From positions 1,056,837 through 1,120,836 of the forward strand of contig NW_005201287.1 of NCBI RefSeq assembly GCF_000372725.1: 64,000 bases of DNA, in the 5' to 3' direction. This document shows positions 29,374 through 39,235 of the stretch, one piece after another. The notes beneath the pieces were generated by a model, which worked only from the letters and a program-made list of their open reading frames with translations, had not been told where the DNA came from and ran no database searches. Made by a program: the position numbers and the translations under genes. Each line of letters opens with the position of its first letter. Positions within the stretch are counted from its first letter, which is position 1. The DNA is from Emiliania huxleyi CCMP1516. Its lineage: Eukaryota; Haptophyta; Isochrysidales; Noelaerhabdaceae.

Positions 29374-30019
29374 GCTAGTCTATGGTCACCATCCTCTCCG
29401 GCTACGACAATGTGAACGTCATCTGGTCCTCACGGGGGTGACCCGTCTCCTCTTCTGCGTGTGATAGGGGGTAGACAGCGCCCAAAATCAACATCCTTCT
29501 GCTCTTCGACCTCAGCCTCGCTGCCCTCTGCGCGGCTGACCTAACCTGTGCTGCTGCTGCTGCTGCTGTTGCAGCTGATGCTGCTCCTGCTACCCTCCCG
29601 CCCGCCCACCCTGCCCGCCCGCCCTGCCCGCCCGCTCGTAAGGGGTCTTCACCTTCACACTGGTCTGGCCACAGGTGGGCAACCCTCCCGTCGAAGGTCA
29701 AGCGGTCTCAACTTCGCGCTCTACTGCCCGCCCTCGCCCTCGCCTACCGCCTCCCGCCTCCGCCCGCCGACCCGCCGCCAGCTCGTCCGCCAACCCGTCG
29801 TCTCTGTCGCCTCTCGCCCGCCCGCCATCGCCCTCGCCTTTCACCTCCCGCCGCCTCCCGCCGACCGCCACGCCAGCTTGCCTGCCGCCCTGTCGTCTCG
29901 CCTGTCGCCTGCCCGCCCTCGCCGCCTCTCGCCGACCACCACGCCAGCTTGGCCGCCGCCCTGTCGTCTCGCCTATCGCCCGCCCGCCCTCGCCCTCGCC
30001 CCCTCCTCCCGCCACCACC
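29374..30019. repeat. CTG microsatellite and CCCGCC-rich low-complexity tract
   Basis: A GCT/CTG run at about 29549-29590 leads into pyrimidine-rich DNA with many CCGCCCGCC units. The arrangement resembles 3331-3500 (CTG tract followed by CCCGCC tract). Open frames here are compositional artefacts. Confidence 0.6.
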
Positions 30020-30690
30020 CTCGCCTCACCCTCCCGCCGCCTCGCCGCTCGCTTGCTCGCTCGCGCGCCCGCTCGCGCCTGGCTTTCTACTTCCTCGTGA
30101 TCGCCCGAATCTCTCCTTCCTCGTGATCCACCCTCGCCTCACCCTCCCGCCGCCTCGCTGCTCGCTCGCCGCTTGCTCGCCCGCCCGACTTTCTACTTCC
30201 TCGTGATCCGAACCGCCACCACCCTCGCCTCACCCTCCCGCCGCCTCGCCGCTCTCGCTCGCCGTTCGCTCGCCCGCTCCCGACTTTCTACTTCCTCGTG
30301 ATCCATCTCGCCGCCCGCTCGCTCGCTCGCGCTCGACCTCCTACTTCCTCGTGATCCACCGCCGCCACCCTCGCCTCGCCCTCCCGCCGCCTAGCCGCTC
30401 GCTCGCCGCTCGCTCGCACGTTCGCGCTCGACCTTCTACTTCCTCGTGATCCACCGCCGCCACCCTCGCCTCGCCCTCCCGCCGCCTGGCCGCTCGCCTG
30501 CCGCTCGCCCGCACGTTCGCGCTCGACCTTCTACTTCCTCGTGATCAACCCGCCGCCACCCTCACCCCCCGCCGCCTAGCCGCTCGCTCGCCGTTCGCTC
30601 ACCCGCTCGCGCCAGACCTTCTACCTCCTCGTGATCCACCCGCCGCCACCCTCGTCTCGCCCTCCCGCCACCTAGCCGCTCGCTCGCTCC
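30020..30690. repeat. About 95-bp tandem repeat (minisatellite), roughly seven units
   Basis: The marker phrase CTACTTCCTCGTGATC recurs near 30087, 30193, 30290, 30343, 30437, 30533 and (as CTACCTCCTCGTGATC) 30620. Between markers is CCACCCTCGCCTC with CCCTCCCGCCGCCTAGCCGC and CGCTCGCTCG. Most spacings are about 90-107 bp, one is about 53. Copies differ by small indels. Arrays of this kind are often unstable and may be collapsed in assembly. Confidence 0.8.
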
Positions 30691-31138
30691 TATCCGTGCC
30701 ACGCCTATCCGTGATCCTGCCGTTACCGCCCCGTCCTTGCTCCTTTCTGCCGTGCCGCTCCTTCCTCCGTGCCGCGCCGCCCTTGCCGTTTAGCCCGCCG
30801 CCCCCCCTGCCGTCCGTTACCGCCGTGCCGCCGTACAGTGCCACGCCCCGTGCCGTATGTCCCGCCGTCCGATGCCCTGCCTGCCGTCTGTTGCCGCCGC
30901 TCTGCCTTACCGCCAACCGTTGCCGTGCCACGCCGCCTTTACACACACACCTTACTTCCTGCTCGACTGAGTTTGCGATGAGAAGTGACCCGAGCCGCCG
31001 GGTGCCCCGCAGCGGCCTCGCTGGGCCAGAACGTCGGCCCCGAGTGCTCCGCAGCAGCCTCGCTGAGCCAGAACGTCGGCTCGCGAGGTGGGGTGCTAGT
31101 ATGAGCCCGACCCAGGTCGTAGTGTTCTTGCTCCCAGC
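30691..31138. other. Low-complexity CCGTGCCG-rich tract
   Basis: This follows the 95-bp array and consists of degenerate GCCGTGCC/CCGCCGTGCCG units to about 30940, then ordinary DNA with two near-copies of CCTCGCTG(A/G)GCCAGAACGT (about 31017 and 31062). No gene is supported. Confidence 0.5.
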
Positions 31139-31212
31139 GCTTGCGCTTCGGCGGTTAGTGGTGCACTAACCTCCGAGAAACCCTTCGGGTCGCTCCTCAT
31201 CGCAAACCCTGT
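31139..31212. repeat. 75-bp dispersed repeat (partner at 33599-33671)
   Basis: TTGCGC, then AGTGGTGCACTAACC, CCGAGAAACCCTT and CGTCGCTCCTCATCGCAAA occur in the same order and orientation at 33599-33671, with a few substitutions. The partner copy runs directly into another repeat family at 33675. Confidence 0.7.
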
Positions 31213-31562
31213 CAGCAGAGTCTCCTACGGGAATGTACGTAAGAGCTACATACACTGAGAGAGAGAGACATTCGGCGGCGGCTTCTCGCCGCCGGCAGTT
31301 GCAAAGATCAACCGCCTTGCGCGCAAGGCTCAACGCTCGGGCGTTGACCGCACCGCGTACCCTCCCCACTCCCGCCTCTCATTTGTGTCACACCACGCGG
31401 AACGCATCTCCATCGCTTCGGTGAAGGGGGTGAACCGTGCCATCCTCGATCGCCGTGCAAAGCTCGCTTCCGAGCTCTCACGCCGCGCGTAGGGCCCTTA
31501 GGGGCCTAGAGAACACAACCCCCTCTCTCTTTTCTCCCAGTAAGCTAAAAGTACGTACACTG

Positions 31563-32270
31563 AAAAAGCGTGTCTCGAGTTTGTGGCAGCCCCACAGCCG
31601 GCGCGCGCCGCCAGGAAGCACCGCTCGCGTGTCGGCGGCACTCCCTGGCACCCAGTGAGTGCCGCGAACCGACCAGACCGAACAGGCTCGATGCCGCGCT
31701 CGCTGTGGGGCTGCCACAAAGTCGCCGCCGAGCGTGCCACCGACGGCGTCCCGGCGGAGGTGATGGAGTGTGAGACCTGAGGCTGCGGAGGTGACGCCTG
31801 AGGTACCGGCCCGTGTACGGCGACTCAGCCGGCGACCGCCACGGGCTCAGACGAGACTTGTCGACGCGTTCCGGCTCAGCTTCACCGTGGTCATCGGGCG
31901 TCTGTCGACGTCAGGACCACCCATACAGCTCGCGGGTTTGAGGTCGCAAGAGCCAAGATGGTGGCGTTTGGACATCCCAACCATCACACAAGACAGCCTG
32001 TAGGTGATGGCGGGACGGCGCAGTGTTTGTGGCACTCGGCAGTAGGCACCCGCGGCACAGCCCCGCGGTCGGCTCTCGCGGGCTGCGGAACCGGCCCCAG
32101 AAGGGGACGGTCCGGGCGAGTGTGGCAGCTCCTGCGCTAGTATGGGCACCCTCTATCACAACACTACTGATCCTGGCCATTAGAGCTGCCAGGGATAGCG
32201 TCAGGAGCTGGTAGTAGTCAAAACCCCTCATATTTGAGACATCGTGGCCCATATACTCGCACAACGAGCC
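31563..32270 (+). mobile_element. MITE-like element, copy A, one end missing
   Basis: From AAAAAGCGTGTCTCGAGTTTG (31563) to the terminal CCCATATACTCGCACAACGA at 32270 this is the reverse-complement relative of 47647-48399, with clear similarity throughout. Only the right terminal repeat is present. The left end is replaced by a segment containing GTAAGCTAAAAGTACGTACA, which also occurs inverted near 11376 and 11426. There is no transposase frame. Confidence 0.75.
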
Positions 32271-32538
32271 ATCTCTGCGGCGCGCGGTGCGAGAGAGAGG
32301 CCGTGAACAAAGACGTGCGAGCAGGCGCTTCTCGAGACGAGCGCTTGCGAGCGCGAGCAGCAGCTGTGAAACACACATGACACAAAAACAAACATAATGA
32401 GAACGCGGTCAACTCGGAACTCGCAAGACGCAACTCCCCGCGGGGCCGCGCCCGGCCGGGGCCCGCGCCCCGGGCCCGGCCCGCGCGAGCGAGTCTACAC
32501 ACATCACACGGTGATAATTCGTAAAAAAAAGCATCGTA

Positions 32539-33490
32539 TCAGTTTGACGAGATCGGAGTCCCATTATCTTGGGACGAGCTCGGCCCTGCACCGCCGGAGC
32601 TGGCGTTGACCACGAGCTGCTGCTTGGCGGCGCTAGAGCAGCGCGTCTCCCGCAGCAGCTCGAAGGTGGTCGAGTCTCTCACCCGCCACTTCGCGCCGCT
32701 CGACGTCTGCTGCCGGTGCGTCTCGCCCTGGAGGATCTGCGCATACCAGATCTCCTCCCCCTCTCCACTTAGCCAGAGCAGTTCCATGGCGCCGGCTCGG
32801 TTGCTGCTCACGTGTAGAGTCACTGCGGAGGCCGGCTCGGTGGAGGCCGGCTCGCCCGGGGCCCCGTCCTCTCCCCGTTGGACTTGCTTGCCTCCTTCCT
32901 TTGCCTCCCCGGCCGTGCTCTCCATCGCCGCCACCAGCTCTTTTACGCGAAGTCCTGGCGATCGCGGCTCCTCGCCTTGCTCCTGTGCGTCGAGGAGGGT
33001 GAGCACAGCCTCCTCGCTGACAAGGCGAGTCTCCACGAGCCGAGCTATCAAATCGGCGAGCACCTGACCGCACAAAGCATTTTCACGCAACGGATCCGCC
33101 AGCCGAGGCGACCCGGCTTTCAGACTGGTAGGATGCCGGCGCTGGTGCTCCCGCGAGGCGCGACTCGAGCCTACGGCGAAACGAAGGATGTGTTAGATGG
33201 TGGCTCATCAACGGCCCTCCTTGCGGCGCCGGCCTTGTGGTCGGCTTCTGGCGACAAGACGCCTCCGTTAGCAGAAGGTGCTGCTCAGCCTCGTCGGACG
33301 TCGTGCACTCAGCCTCTGCCGAAGGCTTCTCGCACCGCAGCCGCCATCTCTGCTCCTTGAACGTGCTCTGGACGCGTGTCGATCCTGATTCCACCACTCC
33401 GTAGTCGACCTCGTCGTCACCGTTAACCCAGAAGAGTCGTGCCTCACCCGGCAGCCCGTTGCACGCCAACAGCTCCACAGTGGTTGACAT
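32539..33490 (-). CDS. Protein with two VHL-beta-domain-like units
   Basis: Exons 33490-33256 and 33170-32539 give 288 residues; the intron (85 bp, GT-AG) is the best-fitting choice and ends in CGCCGTAG. The N-terminal unit, 'ARLFWVNGDDEVDYGVVESG', and the C-terminal unit, 'MELLWLSGEGEEIWYAQILQ', share the pattern LxWxxxxGEExxYxxIxxGxxxxQxTxxxxxWRxR. This resembles the beta domain of VHL, which in animals recognises hydroxylated HIF as part of a ubiquitin ligase. A helical stretch ('VLADLIARLVETRLVSEEAV') separates them. No alpha domain for elongin C is visible. The role in this organism is unknown; hydroxyproline recognition is only a family-based possibility. Confidence 0.55.
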
Positions 33491-33674
33491 GCGAGGGTGT
33501 GAGCGATGAACAGGGGGATCTCGCGGGCCCGCAAGTTTGGTTGAGGAAGAATTTTTTTCCTTTTTGGGGCGCTGTCTGAGCCCGCTGAGGTGCAGTGTTC
33601 TTGCGCAGGCGGCTATAGTGGTGCACTAACCCCGAGAAACCCTTAAGCGTCGCTCCTCATCGCAAATCCTGTCC

Positions 33675-33837
33675 CGTGTTTACTTTAAGGCCCTTGCCCT
33701 GCGAACGCGCACCCCCGGGGCTAGGGCTCTCTTGCCCGCAACCCGATCCCGATCATCCGGCCCGCTGGGTGCGCTCCTTAGCTCCCCGGCCCTGGATGTG
33801 AGGCTAATGACTGCACTCCAAGACCAAGTGCTCCAAA
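33675..33837. repeat. 155-bp dispersed repeat, copy 1 (copy 2 at 38571-38727)
   Basis: This begins TTTACTTTAAGGCCCTTGCC, passes CGCACCCCCGGGGCTAGGGC and ends ACTGCACTCCAAG...GTGCTCCAA. The second copy is in the same orientation with about ten differences. The pair brackets the proline-rich and CS/armadillo genes but lacks LTR features. Confidence 0.8.
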
Positions 33838-33962
33838 ACTCCCTCGCACAACAATGGGGACGGGGAAAAAATGATACGACCCTCCCGAAAGTGGTATTAG
33901 TACCGACCCAAAAGGGGGGTAGCATGGGCCATGGCCGATTCGTCGCTGGCTCCCACTGACTG

Positions 33963-35075
33963 GTGCCGCCGCCTTTTCCTACCCTACCGCCACTTTCGCC
34001 TACGCCTCCTTCACCTCCGATGCCCTCGGGGCCCTCGCCATCCTCACCACCACCCAACCCTGCGCTGCCGTCGCCCTCGCCACCGCTGCCCTCGCTGCCG
34101 CCGCCCTTGCCCCCGCCGCCGTCCTCGCCGCCACCTCGTCCTGCGTTGCCCCAGCCCACGCCACCGCTGCGCAAGCCGCCGCTGCCCTCGCCGCCGCCGC
34201 CCTCGCCGCCGCCGCCCTCGCCGCCGCCGCCCTCGCCGCCGCCGCCCTCGCCGCCGCCGCCCTCGCCGCCGCCGCCCTCGTCGCCACCGCCCTCGTCGCC
34301 ACCGCCCTCACCGCCCTCGCCGCCGCCGCCCTCGCCGCCACCGCCCTCGTCGCCACCGCCCTCGTCGCCACCGCCCTCACCGCCCTCGTCGCCACCGCCC
34401 TCGCCGCCACCGCCGCTATCTTTGGCGCCACCACCCTACCAGCCGGGGCAATCGCCGCCGCCGCCTTCTCCGTCGCCGGCTCCTCTTCCCAATTCACCTT
34501 GGCGATCACCGCTATTGCCACCACCACCCTCACGAGTAAGACCCGCATCGCCGCCGACCCCGCCACCGCTGCCCTCGCTGTCGCCACCCAGCCCGCGGCC
34601 CCCCTCACCGCCCTCGCGGCCGCTCGCGACAACCTCCGCCGCCCTCGGCGGCTCAAGCTCAGGGAGCTCCGACGTTGCCGCCGTGGGCGCTGCTGTGGGT
34701 GTCGCCGTGTCGCTCGCTCTCCTCGTGACAACTGCGTCCGCTCCGGACGAGCCTTGCGAGCGGCCCCAACCAGGTCGATGTTGTGGAGTAGGCACCATTC
34801 GCGATCCTCCTGCTGCGCAGCCGCTATCGCGTGCGCGTCAGCGGCGATGGGAGCTGCTGCCGCTGGCGTCTGGCGCGTCGCGACAAGCCATTGCCGTTCT
34901 GGCCTTGGTGCCGACGTTCGAGCACGAACCCGGAGAATCACGGCGCGCCAGTCCGTGCTGTGCGCAACAACGCGGCGCTGGAGCGCGCTCGCTCCCAACA
35001 CCACGAGAGCACCTCGCCGCGGGCTTGTGCGGGCCGCCGTGGCGCCGCACCAGGCGCGCTTCCTCCCGGCGGTAA
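33963..35075 (+). CDS. Proline-rich surface-type protein with one membrane segment, 5' end missing
   Basis: The open frame begins right after a TGA with no ATG, so the N-terminus is in an unidentified upstream exon or was lost when the 33675 repeat arrived. About 200 residues are Pro/Ser-rich ('PPPPSPPPPSPPPPS' style, tandem CCGCCGCCCTCG units at 34190-34420), as in extensin-like wall or scale proteins. 'SSGSSDVAAVGAAVGVAVSL' then 'ALLVTTAS' is a probable transmembrane helix. After it the best frame is unclear: a different frame gives a Ser-rich tail ending 'DDSSGSVGSWATYTG' at about 35175, so an intron probably lies near 34740-34830. Low-complexity DNA makes all boundaries uncertain. Confidence 0.4.
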   Translation: MPPPFPTLPPLSPTPPSPPMPSGPSPSSPPPNPALPSPSPPLPSLPPPLPPPPSSPPPRPALPQPTPPLRKPPLPSPPPPSPPPPSPPPPSPPPPSPPPPSPPPPSSPPPSSPPPSPPSPPPPSPPPPSSPPPSSPPPSPPSSPPPSPPPPLSLAPPPYQPGQSPPPPSPSPAPLPNSPWRSPLLPPPPSRVRPASPPTPPPLPSLSPPSPRPPSPPSRPLATTSAALGGSSSGSSDVAAVGAAVGVAVSLALLVTTASAPDEPCERPQPGRCCGVGTIRDPPAAQPLSRARQRRWELLPLASGASRQAIAVLALVPTFEHEPGESRRASPCCAQQRGAGARSLPTPREHLAAGLCGPPWRRTRRASSRR

Positions 35076-35823
35076 TGAGGGCGACAGTAGCAGCAGCGTC
35101 CGGGACAGCCCTAGCTATACCTACACCGACGATAGCTCCGGATCGGTGGGATCATGGGCGACGTACACGGGGTAGCGCGGGGAATTTGATGGTCGGGTAT
35201 GGTGATGTTTGTGATGGTCGGGGGTTGGTGATGCGTGAGTATGGACGAAATGTGTGAGTTTTCTAGCTGTCCATTGTCCCGCTGTGTCCCCCGGGACACC
35301 CGGCTTCCGTGTTTTTGAATACTGTATTGTAGGATCTAGTGTAGACTTTGTCACACACACAAGTACGACGATGTACAGACGGTCCAGTACAGACTGGACA
35401 CTCACAGAGTCAGTCGTACGCGACGCCCGTGCGGGACGGCAGGAAGAGTGAAGAGAAGAGAGAGGCGTTACCTCGTTAGCACAACAATAAATAAAAACGG
35501 ACACCTCTCTTCAGGATCTTGGCGGTAAAAAGGAACACAACCCCCCCCCCCCCGGCGCCTCGTTAGCAGCTTAGCACAAAATAAAGAATACGTGTGAAAT
35601 CTCTCGATGTGTGTGTCCTTGGGAGACGAGCTCTGTGAAAAGCCGTACAGGAGCCTCTCTCTGAAGACTGAACATGATGACGCATCATGGTCATGCATCC
35701 ACAGTTCTCAGTTGATCGATTCACGCGCCAGCCGCCACATCACCAGCAACCCGCACGGTGCGTCCCACGCACCCACTCGGTCTGCACACCTGGGCTACTG
35801 GCCGGGCGGCCCCCGTCCTCCTC
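35076..35823. other. Intergenic repeat debris
   Basis: This contains the palindrome GTGTCCCCCGGGACAC near 35284, a C run near 35542-35555 and the short dispersed repeat at 35485-35539. A CGTTAGCACAA phrase is duplicated with its flank (about 35472 and 35562). No gene is supported. Confidence 0.5.
35485..35539. repeat. Short dispersed repeat, copy 1 of 3
   Basis: AATAAATAAA followed by CGGACACCTCT and GGTAAAAAGGAACA. It recurs at 48481-48534 in the same orientation and, more degenerate, inverted at 56786-56846 (TGTTCCTTTTTACC then TTTATTTATTT). Confidence 0.6.
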
Positions 35824-38137
35824 TCAGTCTAGCTGCTCCATCCCGCTGCCCGCCGCCGCCGGCTCCTCCCCTGCGCCGTTCCGCTCGTCCTGATCCTCGA
35901 CCGGCGCGGGCGCGCCCTTCGCGCCGTCGGCGAGAGCGTCTGCCGCCGGCGCCTCGCTCCCTCCAAAGGCGGCGGTCGCGTACGGCGAAGCGTCCGGCTT
36001 GGCGGGAGGCAAGCCGCGTTCGCACCGCTCCTCCTCGGTGAGCCGCGCCTCCGCCAGCTTCGCCGCCGCCTCGGCCGCCGCCGCCGCAGCAGCTGCCGCC
36101 TCCTCGGCCTCCGCAGCCTCCCGCGCCTCCTCGGCCGCCTCGCGCTCCGCACGCTGCTTGACGAGGCCGCGCACGAGCGACGCCATGCTGCCCACGCCCT
36201 CGTCGCTGTACGCCTCGACGTCGTCGGGCGGCGGGAGGCCGAGCTCGCGGGAGAGGAGGAGAGCGCACCCCTCGAGCAACGTCACCAGCGAGTGCGACAG
36301 CCCGCCCTCCTCCTCGGCGGCGGCGCCAGCGTCCGCCTGCCGCGCGGCCGCCGCCTCGAAGTGCGGGAGACCGCCGCCTACGGGACGTGTCCAGGACACG
36401 TATGGACGTGTCATGCACGGCCTCGAGCTGCGCGAAGCCGCCGCCGTCGACGAGCTCGGCGGCGGAGGCCGCGTCGCCGATCAGGCCTGCGAGCGCGCGC
36501 GCGCCGTCCGCCTGCACCTCCTCCGAGCCGGCCTGCCGCACGCACAGCCGCAGAACCTCGGCGGCGGGCGCCTGCAGCCGCAGCCGCGCCAGCAACGGCG
36601 CGTCTCCCCGCGCGAGCTGCGCCACCAAACCGACCGTCGGGCCGACGAGCGCCGCCTCCTCGGCCGCCGACGCGCCGCCGTCGGCGTCTGCGTCGGCGCG
36701 AGCTCCGACCGTCTCGATGGCCACGAGGAGCTTGCGCAGCACCTCCGCCTCGAGGACGGACGCGCGGACCACGTCGTTGAGCGAGGCGAGCATCTGCAGC
36801 GCGCGCACGCCGACACCCGCCACCGCGCCGGTGGGGTGGGCCCGGACCGCGTCGCAGAGCGTCTCGACGCCGCCGTCGAGCACGAACGGCTTTGGAGGCA
36901 CCGCGGGCAGCAGCATCCGAACCGCGAGGACGAGCTGCGCCGCCGTCGGAGCGTCGCGCATGTGCGAGCGCAGCGCGGGCAGGAGGAGGCCCATCGCGCC
37001 GCCGTCGGCAGCGATCTTCTTGACGAAGCCCCGCCCGCGCATGAGGGAGCAAAGCAGCCTCCACGCGTCTGCCGTCACCTCGCGCAGCTGGCCGTGCATC
37101 CGGACCGCGCGCAGCAGAAGCGGCACCGCGCGCGCGTTGAGGGCCGCAACCACCGCCCCGTCCGCAGCCTCCTTGGCGCTCACCGCGACGGCACTGCCCG
37201 CGTCTGCGCCTCCGTCGCCCCCGCCGCCGCCCGCCGCTCGCACCGCCGTCTGCGCCGCCGCCGCCTCGGCGGCGGCGGGCGAGGCGGGGTCGATGTTTGC
37301 CTCGATTGCGGCGATGCACTCGCGGAGGGCGGCCAGGTCTCGGGGCCGCTGCCCCATCCGCTGGACGACGACGTCCAGCCGCGCCGGCGGCGGCGGCGCG
37401 CCCTCCGCTGCGGCGTGGGGCACGCCGCCGGCGACGGGCGGCGGCGCGGGCTTGGAGGCGATGGCGGGGAGGGGCGCGAGGATGGCTGGCCAGAGCGAGG
37501 GCCTGACTTTTGGCAGGTCGATCACAATCTCGTGCGTGTCGGCCGAGAGGTGCCACATGCACTCGGACGCCTCCACCTCCGCGTGCAGCTCGCCCGCCAC
37601 GAGCGGCTGCGGCCAGAAGCGAGCGCGCAGCACGAGCCGCGTCGCCGGCCCGTGGCTCGGCGCCAGCTGGAGCAGCACCTCGCTCTTGGTGGTCCCGTCA
37701 GGCACCGCGACGGCGATGGTCAGGTCCGTCTCCGACTGCGTCCAGCGGTACCCTCCCCCGTCGCCCGCCGTCGGGTCCGCACGCGGCTCCTCCTTCTTCC
37801 GCGGCCGCGGCGGCGGCGTGGGCTCGGGCGGCGGCCACTCGCCAAAACGGTCGGGCACGGCGGCGGCTCGCGCGGCGGAGGCGTGAGCCGCGAGTGCTGT
37901 GAGCATCTCCTTGCGCGCGCGTAGCGGCAGGCCGCCGAGCGCCGGTGCGATCTCCGCCAGCGCCTGCTTGAAGCCCAGCGGGTCGCGGGCGTCCTTTGGC
38001 ACGTCAGCAAAGTCGAGGAGCCGGTTGAGCGTGGGCTCCGGCCAGCCGCGGGGCAGCTGCGAGCCGCTAGCCGCGCACAGGTCGCCGCGCAGCGCCTCGC
38101 CCGACCGGAGCGACTTGGCACGGAGCGTGCTGGCCAT
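35824..38137 (-). CDS. CS-domain plus armadillo-repeat protein
   Basis: Exons 38137-36445 and 36377-35824 give 748 residues. The 67-bp intron is GC-AG and joins '...AAELVDG|GGLPHFEAAA'. Residues about 130-230 are a CS (p23/NudC-like) domain: 'YRWTQSETDLTIAVAVPDGT', 'ECMWHLSADTHEIVIDLPKV' and 'SLWPAIL'. The following 350 residues are armadillo-like helical repeats ('LCDAVRAHPTGAVAGVGVRA', 'GARALAGLIGDAASAAELVD'). The C-terminus has an Ala/Glu coiled coil and an acidic tail. CS domains bind HSP90 or client complexes and armadillo repeats bind peptides, so a co-chaperone role is plausible. I do not recognise an orthologue with this combination. Confidence 0.75.
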
Positions 38138-38570
38138 TGCGCGTGGCTGGAGCGAAAGCGAATATTGGGCCGCAAAGAGGGGGCCGCCAAAGAAGAATTT
38201 TGCCTGATCTGTTGGCGACGAGACACAATGCCGCCACTCCCGCCCGGGGAGGCCCCACCCGGGCTGTCGGCTCCCTCGGGGCCAATGGGGCTAGCCGACG
38301 GAGGTGGGGCGGAGGGACCGCCTCCGAAGAAGAGACATCAAAAAAACGACTGCAGAGGCAGTGGGGCGACGCCCGAAAGGCGAGCAAGAGACCGAACCAG
38401 ACTGAAGATTCACCCTGAAGGGTGGGGGACGAGGCCGGGCAGTGTACACGTTAGACAGTCGTGTGTGTACGTGACGGGTGGTGTCGTAGTGTCCGTGTCC
38501 ACTAGCTCCGAGTAGAGGGGGCGTTCTGCAGTTAAGGGGAAACCCGGTACACGGAGCCCTCTCGGAGAAC
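38138..38570. other. Intergenic region
   Basis: The 5' flank of the CS/armadillo gene. One open frame of about 100 codons crosses 38137-38418 but is Arg/Gly-rich without features. No gene is supported. Confidence 0.4.
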
Positions 38571-38797
38571 TGTGTTTACTTTAAGGCCCTTGCCCTGCGA
38601 ACGCGCACCCCCGGGGCTAGGGCTCTCTAGCCCGTAACCCGACACCGATCATCCGGCCCGCTGGGTGCGCTTCTTAGCTCCCTGGCCCTGGATGTGAGGT
38701 TGATAACTGCACTCCAAGTGCTCCAATGTCTGTGTGTTGGCGGCGTACCGTCCTCCATCCCTCCCTTGGGTTGTCTGTTTTCTTTCTTTCTTTGAAA
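38571..38797. repeat. 155-bp dispersed repeat, copy 2, followed by A/G-tract repeat
   Basis: 38571-38727 matches 33675-33837. It is followed at 38733-38797 by an inverted copy of the segment at 4683-4742 (GGGTTGTCTGTTTTCTTTC). Confidence 0.75.
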
Positions 38798-38889
38798 CCA
38801 CGCCCTCAAGCTGGCTGTCCTGCCGACACCAAGCCTTCAAGCCGGTCCTCCGGCTTCCTCGCACGCGCCAGCCGCCACAACAAGCTCTG

Positions 38890-39044
38890 ACTGTTAGACC
38901 TAAAGGTCGGCGGTTCGACCAACTAGGCCACCTTCAACTAGGCCACCTTTTGCGCAATTGCGCAAAAGGTGGCCTAGTTGGTTGCGCAAAAGGTGGCCTA
39001 GTTGGTCGAACCGCCGTCCGCCGACCGACCTTTAGGTCTAACAA
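38890..39044. repeat. Large near-perfect hairpin
   Basis: The two arms meet at the palindrome GCGCAATTGCGC (centre about 38957). Going outward both arms read AAGGTGGCCTAGTTG, a second GGTGGCCTAGTTGGTCGAAC, CGCCG and ACCTTTAGGTCTAACA. The right arm has about 15 extra bases. Arm length is about 65-85 bp. It contains B-box-like GGTTCGACC and A-box-like TGGCCTAGTTGG words, but not in tRNA order. Confidence 0.85.
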
Positions 39045-39134
39045 AACAGGAGCTCCTCTTGGTACTTGGTCTTGGAGGCGCACCCTCCTGCCCGCCCCAG
39101 TCACCTCAGCGCGCTCAGGACCTTGAACTCGGGA

Positions 39135-39235
39135 CTCGAATCAGACACCCTCACGAGAGTCGATCCTGCTTTGTCGAAGCGCCGACCTTTAGGTCTAATA
39201 ACAAAGCAGGATCGACTCTCGCGAGGGTGATTCGA
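39135..39235. repeat. Second hairpin, 35-bp arms
   Basis: The left arm, TCGAATCA then CCCTCACGAGAGTCGATCCT and GCTTTGT (39137-39174), is the reverse complement of 39201-39235 apart from four extra bases and one mismatch. The 26-base loop carries CGACCTTTAGGTCTAA, the same word found at the base of the previous hairpin. The two hairpins therefore probably belong to one element. Confidence 0.8.

Noticed and set aside
30020-30690. CRISPR-like array
   Set aside because: Spacers are not unique: the whole 95-bp unit repeats with drift, and the genome is eukaryotic. It is a minisatellite.
33675-38727. LTR retrotransposon with 155-bp LTRs
   Set aside because: No TG...CA ends, primer-binding site or polymerase lies between the repeats; instead two ordinary genes do.
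38890-39044. Permuted or tandem tRNA gene
   Set aside because: A-box-like and B-box-like words are simply reverse complements of each other within a palindrome. No T-arm stem or anticodon arm can be formed in tRNA order.
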